Below the pieces are notes generated by a model. The model was not told the origin of the DNA. It worked only from the letters and a program-made list of their open reading frames with translations, and did no database searches. Shown here piece by piece: positions 1 through 8,342 of a DNA stretch of 21,480 nt. The DNA comes from a virus. The stretch covers positions 1 through 21,480 of IMG/VR virus record IMGVR_UViG_3300035670_001395; one strand, 5' to 3'. The position numbers were made by a program, and so were the translations under genes. How positions within the stretch are numbered: position 1 is the stretch's first letter; every line of letters begins with the position of its first letter.

Positions 1-3000
1 ACCGTGTATCAGGATCGATGCCGGCTATTGTGGCGTCATGCATGACATCAGCAAGTGCCCTGGCCAACTCTGGATTCTTGTCATTAAACGCAACCCATGG
101 CGTAGCAATATCAGCCGCCTTGGTAATACGCGTATCTCGATAGGCAAGCATGTCATTGACCGCACGGTAAAACTTCTTGATCTGCGGTAATGCATCTGAT
201 GCTATCTCACCAAGCTGGCGCAGGTTCAATGTGCTCAGTAGGATGTCTGCTTTGTCAGTAGCAAGATCCTTGATGTAATCCCTTGTGTTGTTCTTGATCT
301 GATTGAAGTCCGGTCCAGACTTCACCAGATTGTTCATGGACGTTTCTGGATCTACATCAAGATTGGCTGCATTGAGGATGATCTCTTCTGTCTCTTGCAG
401 CGTATCTTTGTCTTCTTTGGTCGCTATGTTCGCAGAGACTTTGTCATAAGGCTGCTTGTATAGCGTCTGGTCCTTACGCACCCGAGAACCAATCTCACCT
501 GACATGATCCGTTCAAAGACTTCCGCCTCTGTCTCGGTAATGCCAAGCCCCATGGCGTAGTCAGCAAGCTTCTTGAAGAACTCCTTGGTCTTCTGAAAGA
601 TCCTAGCCACAGCGCCCGCTGGCTGAAACTCACCACGGGTGTAATACTCAAACGCCCTGGCCACACCCTCTTCAAGCTTCGTATCCTTAGACTCTTTGCG
701 ATAGATCTGTTCGACCGTCATGCCATGGTCGTCTGGCCACTTACGCTTAACCCAGTCTCTCTCAGAAGCTTCAGAAAGAATCCGCCACTCATCCGCGGTA
801 AATAGATTCATCGACCGCAGCGCATGGATCACCTCGTGATGCAAGGTTCTCTTAATGCGCTCTGGGTTCTGTGCTGTTGATGACTTTGTACGCTTAGCCA
901 GATCAATGGCTACACGTAACAGCCTGCCAGTTACCTTAAGGGTTTCGTTGCCAGTGGCGTCGATATCTCTTGTAACGTAGGTAGCCATCTCGCCAACGGT
1001 ATAACCTTTCTTGGTTTTCTTCGGGCGGATGAACTCAAGGCTAAGATCCTTCAGGCCAATCCTATCCAGCTCATCCCTGAACTGGGTAAACATATCCCGC
1101 TCTGCTTGTATCGCATTCTTTGGCAATACAGGAGCGGCGGTTACCGGGGGCGCAGTTACTTTCGGTACGGTAGGCGGAGAAGTTACGGCTTGGGTGACTG
1201 GTGGTACTGTAACTGGAGGTATTGTAGTTTGCGGTGCAGGTGCTGGCTGAGCAAAAAGGTCGGGAGGTTCCTGGCCAATTGTCTTGACAATATCAATTGC
1301 AGGTAATTTGGTTGTTTCACCAAACATATCAGCAGCTGGTTTATCAGCTTCACTGTTTAATTCATCGCCTACACGGCTAAGCTCGTTTGCCATGTACCTT
1401 GTCTTGCGTACATTGTTCGCAAAGAAATCTAGGATTACTTGCTGTACTGGAGTCCTCGTGAAATCTCCGAGCGCAGCTTGTTTGGCAATCGTTATGCCTG
1501 ATCGACTTGCATTAATTGCATCCTTTGCGGCGTTTGCTACGTCTTGTCGGATGTCATATTCGCCCTTACCTTTTAATACAATTAGTGAGGGAGCGGCCTG
1601 CACCATTGCATTAATAATATTTAACTGCTCTTCAGCTTCGGCCAGAGCTATAAGATCAATTAATTCATCATCCTCATAAGTTGCGGCAAATACCGCATTG
1701 CGTAATCTCTTTCTTGCGTTTGCGGTTGGCTGATTATTTGGCGCAAGCTCTTGCCGCTCATTGGCGGGCATAGCTTGTATGAATTGCGATAATGCCTCAT
1801 ACGTTGGCGAACCATCTTCGTTAAACGTAAGCTGTCCGATATCAATCCGCGTTGCATCTTGTCGCGCACGTTCAGCGTCTGACATTCCCAGTGATGCTGT
1901 TTGGTTGCTTATGTCCCCTACATTTGGCGGCACAAGATCTGGATCTACCACCCGCACAAGAATTGGATCAGCATATGCTGTGCGCGGTATTCCCAACTGG
2001 TCAGTAAGACTGCTTATATCTGCACGATAAGCAAGCACGCCGGTCATGCCACGAGCTAAATTTTCGTAGGCTCGCTTCAGCCCTGCTATACGTCCGTTAT
2101 TAATTGGTATGTAAGGAGACTTGCCAAAATCAGGATTGATATCCCCGTCTGCTGTATGAGAAGGAACGACCATACCTGACGAAATAACCGCATACCTAAA
2201 TGGCATTTCTGTTCCATCCGGCGCAATTGCCACGCCTTTTGGCCCAACCGATGCAAGCTGGCTTGCCCAATCTTTTGATGGAGCAATAACCAAAGGCGCC
2301 CCATCTGTAAACGTATTTGATTGACCAAGCCTTCTTGGATCTGGATTGCTTGCAATTTGCTGCATTTGTTGAACAGATGCAGGAGACGACCGATCTCTTG
2401 GTTGCAAAGACGGAGGGATCTTTGTTGCAGATGGCTTGGGAGCTGGCGCCTCTGTAATCTGTACCTCTGGCTTTGGTAAAGCCTGTATTCCCAGGGGAGC
2501 TGTAACTTGAGGCGTAGTCACTGTCGGCGCTGGAGTTACAGAAGGTTCTTGAGAAATTACTTGAGGTACTGATGGCGGCGCAGTGACAGCCTGTACAGGT
2601 GGAACTGTAGTAGGTGGAGCAGGTTGTGTTACCGGTGGCGCTGCCTGCTGTGCTGGCGGTGCTGCTTGAACTGATGTAACAGGCGGTGCTACTGGCGGTG
2701 CGGCAGGTTGTGTAACCGCTGGCAATGAAGCTTGCGGTGCAGCAGTAACAGGCTGAACCGGCGGAATAGCTTGCGGCATCTCCATGGCAGGAGTAACCGG
2801 CGGTATCGTTACCTGCGGCTGCGCTTGTGGCACTACCTGCGCTACAGGTTGCTGCACTGCACCAACTTGCTGCGGTGCAACAGGCTCTAATGGTGGAGTG
2901 ACAGGCGGAATAACTCCGCCACGTGGCGGAGTTTCCGGTAGTGCTTGTACTGGTCTGGTGCGGTCTGCAATAGCTCCGACTGCGGCAGGACCCATTGAAC

Positions 3001-3982
3001 CGATTGCTCCGGCCGCCCAAGAATTTATATACTTATTGATATTTTCAGGAGAGAAAATATCGTAGTTAGCATCAATTGTTTTGATCGCAAGGCCGTTAAT
3101 AAGATCTTGCGCTACCTCAGTCAGGCCTTCTTGTGCGCTTACAAAAGCTGCTTTAGCGGCGACCTTGGAGGCTTCTTTTGCAAAGCCTCCGCGCTCTAGT
3201 GTTTTTTCAACAAGCTTCAGCCGTCCATAGCCACCTAATTGGCCAAGTATTTTTGATGGTATGTAGCTCTCAAGTAATGAGTTTGCACCACCAGATACAG
3301 CAGCGAGGCCAGGGTCCATTTGCCCAGTGGCCTCATAAATTTCTCTAAATGAATCTGGAGCTGTTTGTGCGTAAGAAGTTCCTATGGTTGCGGCGCCTGC
3401 TCGGCCGGCTAGCAATCGACTAGCCGCGGCAGCAGCCTCACGCTCTGCTAGTGCAGCAGGCAACCCTCTCTGCAATCCAGCTTTCATAGCTTCCTGACCT
3501 GCAAGCTTGGCGGCGTTCCGTGATGCAAACGCTGCTGCGCCACCAGGAAGTAAAGCTGTTGCTATTTGAGGAAGCGCCTCTCCAGCCTTCTCTATACCAA
3601 ATCCGATATATTCGCCTGGGCCCTGGAGCTTTGTGACATCCGTGTATTGCGTAGGAAAGTCTCGCTCTATCTCTGCATATCGCTGCTTACCCTTCTGTAA
3701 AAACTCTAAAGCCTTATCCTCTGCCCCACCAAAGCCTAGCTTAGCAAGTGCGGCAAGCCCAAGGGCCGGCAAGTCATACATTGCACCAGCGCCCATCTGC
3801 TGGACTGTCCGCCCGGCGGCGGACTTGAACAGCTCGCCGCCTGTATACGGAGCTCTGGCGCTAGATTCTTTACCGACGCTAGATGACTCGACAAGCCTTC
3901 TTACGACCTTTTCGTATTCATCTTCTCGAAGACCATCAGGCAGGCTGACCGGACCTACGCCAGGTATCTGGAATATCGGCAT
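1..3982 (-). CDS. Large polyvalent phage protein: N-terminal Ala/Gly-rich domain, DdrB-like ParB domain, zincin metallopeptidase (3' end outside window)
   Basis: The frame is open from the ATG at 3982 (AGGGG eight bases upstream) to the window edge, giving 1327 codons with no stop. Residues 1-340 are Ala/Gly-rich and helical with hydrophobic stretches, as in virion proteins injected with DNA. Residues about 345-535 are a Pro/Val/Gln linker with repeated PPVT. Residues about 527-720 resemble the DdrB-type ParB domain: QPRDR (527-531), PSHTADG (about 607), NNGR (628-631), ILVRVVD (from 674), then ISN and an Asp/Arg-rich segment. A second PPVT linker spans about 911-955. Residues about 957-1170 form a zincin-like domain with HEVIHALR (H1049, E1050, H1053) and a candidate third ligand in LEEGVARAF (E1104/E1105). 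The visible C-terminus is helical. Such fusions are known as polyvalent proteins, thought to be ejected to protect phage DNA or modify host targets. Substrate and role here are inference; the frame and the motifs are seen directly. Confidence 0.85.
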   Translation of the reverse strand, partial: MPIFQIPGVGPVSLPDGLREDEYEKVVRRLVESSSVGKESSARAPYTGGELFKSAAGRTVQQMGAGAMYDLPALGLAALAKLGFGGAEDKALEFLQKGKQRYAEIERDFPTQYTDVTKLQGPGEYIGFGIEKAGEALPQIATALLPGGAAAFASRNAAKLAGQEAMKAGLQRGLPAALAEREAAAAASRLLAGRAGAATIGTSYAQTAPDSFREIYEATGQMDPGLAAVSGGANSLLESYIPSKILGQLGGYGRLKLVEKTLERGGFAKEASKVAAKAAFVSAQEGLTEVAQDLINGLAIKTIDANYDIFSPENINKYINSWAAGAIGSMGPAAVGAIADRTRPVQALPETPPRGGVIPPVTPPLEPVAPQQVGAVQQPVAQVVPQAQPQVTIPPVTPAMEMPQAIPPVQPVTAAPQASLPAVTQPAAPPVAPPVTSVQAAPPAQQAAPPVTQPAPPTTVPPVQAVTAPPSVPQVISQEPSVTPAPTVTTPQVTAPLGIQALPKPEVQITEAPAPKPSATKIPPSLQPRDRSSPASVQQMQQIASNPDPRRLGQSNTFTDGAPLVIAPSKDWASQLASVGPKGVAIAPDGTEMPFRYAVISSGMVVPSHTADGDINPDFGKSPYIPINNGRIAGLKRAYENLARGMTGVLAYRADISSLTDQLGIPRTAYADPILVRVVDPDLVPPNVGDISNQTASLGMSDAERARQDATRIDIGQLTFNEDGSPTYEALSQFIQAMPANERQELAPNNQPTANARKRLRNAVFAATYEDDELIDLIALAEAEEQLNIINAMVQAAPSLIVLKGKGEYDIRQDVANAAKDAINASRSGITIAKQAALGDFTRTPVQQVILDFFANNVRKTRYMANELSRVGDELNSEADKPAADMFGETTKLPAIDIVKTIGQEPPDLFAQPAPAPQTTIPPVTVPPVTQAVTSPPTVPKVTAPPVTAAPVLPKNAIQAERDMFTQFRDELDRIGLKDLSLEFIRPKKTKKGYTVGEMATYVTRDIDATGNETLKVTGRLLRVAIDLAKRTKSSTAQNPERIKRTLHHEVIHALRSMNLFTADEWRILSEASERDWVKRKWPDDHGMTVEQIYRKESKDTKLEEGVARAFEYYTRGEFQPAGAVARIFQKTKEFFKKLADYAMGLGITETEAEVFERIMSGEIGSRVRKDQTLYKQPYDKVSANIATKEDKDTLQETEEIILNAANLDVDPETSMNNLVKSGPDFNQIKNNTRDYIKDLATDKADILLSTLNLRQLGEIASDALPQIKKFYRAVNDMLAYRDTRITKAADIATPWVAFNDKNPELARALADVMHDATIAGIDPDTR
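2912..2933. repeat. Perfect 22-bp palindrome with CACGTG centre
   Basis: Two 11-base arms (AACTCCGCCAC and its exact reverse complement) meet with no loop. It lies in the first Pro-rich linker of the polyvalent protein and encodes part of ETPPRGGV, so codon constraint may explain it. It does not look like a terminator, because no T-run follows on either strand. Confidence 0.6.
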
Positions 3983-3993
3983 TTATCTGCCCC

Positions 3994-5616
3994 TTATTTC
4001 TTACCGCTGGCTATCGCTTGAGCTTGTTCTTTCGTTATGACAAGAGGGTTCGCAGTTCTAAATACATCAAGCACTTCGTTTGTGTATTTATCGAGAATCT
4101 GCTTCCTGCGTTCAGCATAATCCTCTTGGGCTTTCCTTGATTTTTCATCCGCGCCAGAACGCCATGCCTTTGGAAGCTTAGTAGAGGACCAGAACATCTC
4201 CTCAGTACGTTTGTCAAATTCATTATCAAGCCTCTGCAATTCTGGCTGTGCTCGCTCGATAGCTTTCTCCCGAATGTCCGAAAGAATTTTTGGAGTCATG
4301 CCGCCTTTTGTCTCTGAGGATCCAGCAACTTTGTCAGGCTTTGTTAGACCCTTAACCGCAGCCATGATGCCAAGAGTATCTCTCTTAAACTGATTGCGAG
4401 CATCAACAGCTTTCTCTTTGTAGATAGCCTGCTCTTCTGCGTACTTGCGGGCGCTCTCAAAGTCCTTGCGCTTCAACGCATCCTTGTACTGCTCACCAGC
4501 CATACGAGCCTTGAGCTCATTTAGCTTAGCTTCTTTGTTTGCAGCTTCAATTCCTTCCTTCGTGCCTTGGTATCCCTCAAGCATTCCTGCAATGCCTGCG
4601 CCAAAGTCACGGCCCGTGTATCCAAGTCCAGCAATACCAGCCTTCATGAAGGCTCGACGACGAGCTTCTTCAGGACTTACCTGTTGGCCAGCAGCTTTGG
4701 CTAGCTCTAACATGATTGAACTAACCTTGTCAGGGAATCGCTTCTCATACCTAGCAGCTTCCTCATCTTCAATCTTCCGCCTCTCTTCCGGGCTCATGGG
4801 AGGATTGATCTCTGGAGTGAAGTCCTTTGCAATCGTTGCTAAACCACCAAGGGTTGGAGCAGCGGGAGCAGTAGGAGTGGTAGGCTGTCTGTTTGCAAGA
4901 ATAGAGGCAATCAAATTATTAAGCTGGGCGTTCTGACCCTGGCTTTTATCTTCTTGCGTAGCTTTATCGGTTGGCAAAGCTTGAGGTTGCACTACTTCAC
5001 CTCTTTGCTGCCTTAAACGATCGTAGAACGGCGTCATACTGGATCTATCACCGCCGTAAACAGCTTCTGGTAAATAAGGGACATTTAGCCCCAAAGCCCT
5101 TAATGGCCTCGTTATCCCAGTTTCGGCCGCCCCAAGAACCGCTCTTCCTGGTAAAGAAAGCACATCCATAGCAGATGCGCCTAGCGACTGGAGAGTATCC
5201 ATCATGGCTTGACGATCTTTTTTCTTACGCTCTTCATCAGGGTCCCCACCCCCAGAGAACGCAACAGGACCGCCCTGCGCCATGCCAGGCACAAGCGACC
5301 CGAGACCTTGTTGCTGCATTTCAGGTTGAGCCATAGGTTGTGCCATGGGCTGCATAGGCTGACCCATGGGTTGCGGTGGCGCAAGCAACTGCTGTTGTAG
5401 CTGATCAATGATCGGGCCAGAAGGCTTTTGCTGCTTAGCTTCAAAGTCCTTGCGGATACGCAAACGCCGATCCATCTCGGCGGCTGCAACAAGGGCTAGC
5501 TTAGGATCGTTGCGATAGTTAGGAAGCTCTTCATCAGGAAAGTTCTTGAAGATATCCATCGCCTCAAACAAGTTAATGTCTGGGGCTAGGCCCGGTTGAG
5601 CCATGGTTGTAGTCAT
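3994..5616 (-). CDS. Putative internal (ejection) virion protein, 540 aa
   Basis: No enzymatic motif is recognised. The N-terminal 60 residues look helical. A Gln/Pro/Met stretch follows at about 80-105, with repeated QPM units. A GGPVAFSGGG segment near 115-125 resembles Gly-rich motifs I have seen in large phage virion proteins. Residues about 280-540 are strongly charged and helical, with probable coiled coil (many Glu, Lys, Arg and Ala). The composition, with no signal peptide and little hydrophobic sequence, fits a protein packed in the capsid and ejected with DNA. Position supports this: it sits between a gp14-like protein and the giant polyvalent protein. The start ATG overlaps the upstream stop (ATGA) and follows GGAGG at six bases. 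The ejection role is inferred from context. Confidence 0.8.
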   Translation of the reverse strand: MTTTMAQPGLAPDINLFEAMDIFKNFPDEELPNYRNDPKLALVAAAEMDRRLRIRKDFEAKQQKPSGPIIDQLQQQLLAPPQPMGQPMQPMAQPMAQPEMQQQGLGSLVPGMAQGGPVAFSGGGDPDEERKKKDRQAMMDTLQSLGASAMDVLSLPGRAVLGAAETGITRPLRALGLNVPYLPEAVYGGDRSSMTPFYDRLRQQRGEVVQPQALPTDKATQEDKSQGQNAQLNNLIASILANRQPTTPTAPAAPTLGGLATIAKDFTPEINPPMSPEERRKIEDEEAARYEKRFPDKVSSIMLELAKAAGQQVSPEEARRRAFMKAGIAGLGYTGRDFGAGIAGMLEGYQGTKEGIEAANKEAKLNELKARMAGEQYKDALKRKDFESARKYAEEQAIYKEKAVDARNQFKRDTLGIMAAVKGLTKPDKVAGSSETKGGMTPKILSDIREKAIERAQPELQRLDNEFDKRTEEMFWSSTKLPKAWRSGADEKSRKAQEDYAERRKQILDKYTNEVLDVFRTANPLVITKEQAQAIASGKK

Positions 5617-6362
5617 CGCATTCCTCCGTACAGCAATCCAGCAAGACCAAGCGTTTGAACAAATGGATTAGATGGCGCGTTGTAATAAGACTGAGTAGGC
5701 GACTGTGGGTATCCAAAGATAATGGACTTATAGGCTTCAGCCTGAGTCTGTGGATACAAACGCTGCTTCTCAAACTCCTGATACATCAGATCAAGATCGC
5801 GCTGGCGTCTTGCTTCATCGGCTAAACCTAGCTGCTGCAAGGTCTGAGCTTTCTGCTGTTGATTAGCAAGATCTTGCTGATATAGCTGGCCTGCCTTATC
5901 AAACGCCGCAGCAGACCCCTGCATCTGAATATTGCTCAATTGCGTACCAAGCCCTTTGGCAAGCTCCGCCTCCATGATCCCTTGGCGTGACCCACCAAAC
6001 GCACCGCGTTGCCCAGCCTGTGCTCGCAGATTCTGCAAACCTGATGTGTAATCCCTTACCGCAGCCTGTTTGGCTACATCCGTTACCGACTGTTGATAAG
6101 GATTCATGTAGGCCTGCATGACGCCCACATTCTGGCCGCCCACATTCATGGACCCTAAGATGCCAGGCGTTGCAGCAGTTTGCTGTGCAGCTTCTACACC
6201 TTGCTGGTACAGGCCAGAAGTCTCAGCCGTCCTTGGTGCTGTGTACGGCGTATAAGGTGTATACGCAATCTGCTGACCCATGCGATATAGGTCAGATATG
6301 TACGGAAGCTGATACTCTGGTGCGCTTGCGGTTACAGTTGTTGAAGGTCCGCCCAGGCTCAT
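5613..6362 (-). CDS. Putative internal virion protein, T7 gp14-like in style, 249 aa
   Basis: The N-terminus is Tyr/Pro/Thr-rich (YTPYTPYTAPRT at about 34-45). The centre carries MNPYQQSVTDVAKQ (about 86-99), then a segment centred on GQRGAFGGSRQGI (about 117-129) and a long Gln/Ala-rich helix to about 210. The MNPY...V...A pattern followed by RGAFGGSR and Gln-rich coiled coil is one I know from many short-tailed phages, in genes usually called internal virion or hypothetical proteins. No catalytic motif or membrane helix is evident apart from a short hydrophobic end (LGLAGLLYGG). The start overlaps the upstream stop (ATGA) after AGAGGTGG. The likely role is an ejected channel or capsid core component; this is inference from composition and neighbours. 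Confidence 0.8.
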   Translation of the reverse strand: MSLGGPSTTVTASAPEYQLPYISDLYRMGQQIAYTPYTPYTAPRTAETSGLYQQGVEAAQQTAATPGILGSMNVGGQNVGVMQAYMNPYQQSVTDVAKQAAVRDYTSGLQNLRAQAGQRGAFGGSRQGIMEAELAKGLGTQLSNIQMQGSAAAFDKAGQLYQQDLANQQQKAQTLQQLGLADEARRQRDLDLMYQEFEKQRLYPQTQAEAYKSIIFGYPQSPTQSYYNAPSNPFVQTLGLAGLLYGGMR

Positions 6363-6727
6363 TTGACCACCTCTTCAGTTAAAACTACGCCCCGTTCACG
6401 CATGTTAAATACACGCCGCCAACCGGGTCGTCCTTGGATCGTAATTGCATCACATCCTGCCTTCTTTGCATACCAACGTACAGCAGGCGCAAAGGCAAGT
6501 TTGAGTTCCTCTAAGCTACCGCCAGCAAGCCAGCAGTTGTAAATCTTTTTCTGCGGGTAGACCCGAATCTCTGCAACAACCGCCGCCTCTAATCCGGGAA
6601 GGAATATAGCCTCCCCTCTTATCACAGCAGCTTTTACATCTTCCAACGTAAACAAATTACCTGCGTGATCAAGAGCCGCCTGTAGCCATGGACCACATCG
6701 ATCCCACTCTTGATCAAATACACTCAT
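6359..6727 (-). CDS. Small GNAT-like phage protein, 122 aa
   Basis: This compact alpha/beta protein has an N-terminal helix rich in Trp and Asp, central strands (AEIRVYPQKKIYNCWLAGG, about 51-70), and a C-terminal segment GCDAITIQGRPGWRRV (about 91-106). The layout, with a helix at SLEELKLAFAPAVRWYAKKAG before a strand and the QGRPGWRR loop, resembles the core of GNAT N-acetyltransferases, where a Q/R-x-x-G-x-G/A loop binds acetyl-CoA. The glycine pattern here is degenerate, so enzymatic activity is doubtful. Similar short proteins sit among the internal virion genes of many phages, including T7 gp13, whose fold I recall as GNAT-like. It starts by ATGA overlap with the upstream gene. Family assignment is tentative. 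Confidence 0.75.
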   Translation of the reverse strand: MSVFDQEWDRCGPWLQAALDHAGNLFTLEDVKAAVIRGEAIFLPGLEAAVVAEIRVYPQKKIYNCWLAGGSLEELKLAFAPAVRWYAKKAGCDAITIQGRPGWRRVFNMRERGVVLTEEVVK

Positions 6728-7689
6728 GCAGGCATAACCTTTTCTGGCTTGACCGCGGGCGGCTGCTCCTTAGTTCCATGCCTGGCTTTACGTACGCGCT
6801 CCATCATTTCGTACAACGCATCAGCACCAGCATCCGATGAACCGTTACCAAGATCTGATACCACATCCGCCGGGATAACAAACTCATTCCTTGCTAATCG
6901 TGCAGGTTGATCTTTGCCCGCCATGCCGCCTTCGATATAAGCATAGATATCATCAGACATACCATCACCAGGCCCACGCAGATACCTGCCTTCGCTGATC
7001 ACATCACCACCTTCTGCATAACCAACCATCAAGTCATCAACAGAACCGCCATAAGCCAGTCCGCCACCTGACGTATCTGTGCCGCCGGTTACTGTGCTAT
7101 TACCACCCGCGGTGGTATCTGTACTCGTGGTATTGAATTGAATAGCAGGTTGCGGTCCGAGTGATTGGTAAAGACGCTCAAGTCCCTGCGAGTACCCTTG
7201 TTGGCCAGCAGCGATTTCAACCTGCGTAGGCCCATATCTTTTAGCCGCTTCAGTCGGATTGAACTGAAAAGGATTGGGATTGAAGAACAGTGGCAACCCA
7301 ACCATAGGCTGGTAAATGTTTTGCCCTGAAGCTGATTTCTGTGCCGCCGGCTGAGGGGGAAGCATGGGCGCAGTGAGCGCACGGTTATATACCGGGGCTT
7401 CTTTGTAAACAGGCATCTTTACTTCTGGCGGTTTGTTTCTTAGCGCGGATGCTAGTGCAGCTATGCCAAACCCAAGTGTCGCTAATGCTTTGTCGCCACC
7501 TGTAGAACTGCCTGACAAAAATCGTGAAAAAATATTATCCCCAAGATTTACCCCACCGGTAGACCCCCAATCGAATGTGCTGGTATCTATTGCCCCCGGA
7601 GTGCTAGAGTCGCCACCCAAAACATTCTGAGGGTCGTTGTATGCGCCCAAATCTACGTTATCTGCGCTTGAATTGCCACCGTCTGACAT
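6724..7689 (-). CDS. Virion-associated protein with conserved GPGDGMSDDI / EFVIPADVV C-terminal motif, 321 aa
   Basis: The N-terminus is acidic and Gly/Ser/Asp-rich (1-65), followed by a hydrophobic Ala/Leu helix (ALATLGFGIAALASAL, about 68-83). Next come a Pro-rich segment with PLFFNPNPFQFNP (about 132-144) and a Thr/Gly-rich spacer (about 180-215). A well-marked end follows: GPGDGMSDDIYAYIEGG (about 240-256), ARLARNEFVIPADVVSDLG (about 263-281), and a helical basic tail. I recognise this C-terminal motif from internal or structural proteins of many short-tailed and aquatic phages. Its biochemical role is unknown to me. An AGGSV/AEGGDV stretch just before it echoes the GGPVAF motif of the 540-aa protein. 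The start follows GGAG at six bases, 11 bases after the upstream stop, the clearest independent ribosome site in this part. Confidence 0.82.
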   Translation of the reverse strand: MSDGGNSSADNVDLGAYNDPQNVLGGDSSTPGAIDTSTFDWGSTGGVNLGDNIFSRFLSGSSTGGDKALATLGFGIAALASALRNKPPEVKMPVYKEAPVYNRALTAPMLPPQPAAQKSASGQNIYQPMVGLPLFFNPNPFQFNPTEAAKRYGPTQVEIAAGQQGYSQGLERLYQSLGPQPAIQFNTTSTDTTAGGNSTVTGGTDTSGGGLAYGGSVDDLMVGYAEGGDVISEGRYLRGPGDGMSDDIYAYIEGGMAGKDQPARLARNEFVIPADVVSDLGNGSSDAGADALYEMMERVRKARHGTKEQPPAVKPEKVMPA

Positions 7690-7700
7690 TTTTTACTCCG

Positions 7701-8342
7701 CTATGGTGGTGTTGGCCGGGGGGCCGGCAAAGGTGCTATGAAGTTTACCGCCATAACACTTGACGGTATACCGGGATGTGGGGACGTTGGAGCCACTGCA
7801 TCTAACTGTACATTCGTATCAGATGTTGCTATTTCCAACTCTAGGTACTCGCCAACGTCCAGGTCAATATTAAAGTTCCAGCTTATTTCTACGTATTCAT
7901 TGTTTGCTGATAACGTGTAAGCATGTGTTGAATAATTGATGGTTATGTCGTTGCGTTTAATCCATAAAAAGACGTTTTTTGGACTTGAGTTTGTGCTTAA
8001 TAGCTGTCCCGAGTATTGAAAATTATAAATACCACCTATCGTTACCTCTATTCGAGAGGTGCTTCCTGTTTGTAGCGCAACAGCATTATTCAAATAGGTG
8101 GCATTAAAAACCACCGGATAGGCTGTATTTATTGCCGCAAACGTCTGATCCGCCGTATTGAAAAACAATCCGTTTGGACAGTCTATGTATCGACCTCCGT
8201 TAGGACCTAAAACATTTTGTGTAATGTTTTGAAGGCGATTGAAATACAACCGCAAGATATTGGAATACTGATCTTGAAAGAAAGCCGAGTACTCCATGGG
8301 CGCCAGAGCTAATGCTGGCACTGCCGGGCTATCTAGTTTCAT
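7701..8342 (-). CDS. Putative beta-sandwich virion protein (C1q/TNF-like style), 213 aa
   Basis: After a short helix (FFQDQYSNILRLYFNRLQNI, about 21-40) the protein is almost all predicted beta strand. It has the alternating pattern of jelly-roll phage decoration or fibre domains: VVFNATYLNNAVAL, TSRIEVTIGGIYNFQYSGQL, VFLWIKRNDITINYS, YVEISWNFNIDL and GEYLELEIATSD. I have seen this layout in small virion proteins encoded beside gp10-like genes; a trimeric C1q/TNF-like fold is my inference. The end is Pro-rich (PLPAPRPTPP). It starts by ATGA overlap with the gp10-like gene, suggesting coupled translation and possibly a shared assembly. It may be a tail or receptor-contact protein; no direct evidence decides. 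Confidence 0.8.
   Translation of the reverse strand: MKLDSPAVPALALAPMEYSAFFQDQYSNILRLYFNRLQNITQNVLGPNGGRYIDCPNGLFFNTADQTFAAINTAYPVVFNATYLNNAVALQTGSTSRIEVTIGGIYNFQYSGQLLSTNSSPKNVFLWIKRNDITINYSTHAYTLSANNEYVEISWNFNIDLDVGEYLELEIATSDTNVQLDAVAPTSPHPGIPSSVMAVNFIAPLPAPRPTPP

Noticed and set aside
424-675. 83-codon minus-strand frame near the left edge
   Set aside because: It overlaps the polyvalent protein frame, which carries the recognisable zincin domain; no separate gene is supported.
2912-2933. Rho-independent terminator at the 22-bp palindrome
   Set aside because: There is no T-run after it on either strand and it lies inside a long open frame.
2196-3020. 274-codon minus-strand frame rich in Ser, Thr and Cys
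   Set aside because: It is a shifted reading of the Pro/Val linker of the polyvalent gene, whose own frame is open through here and recognisable on both sides.
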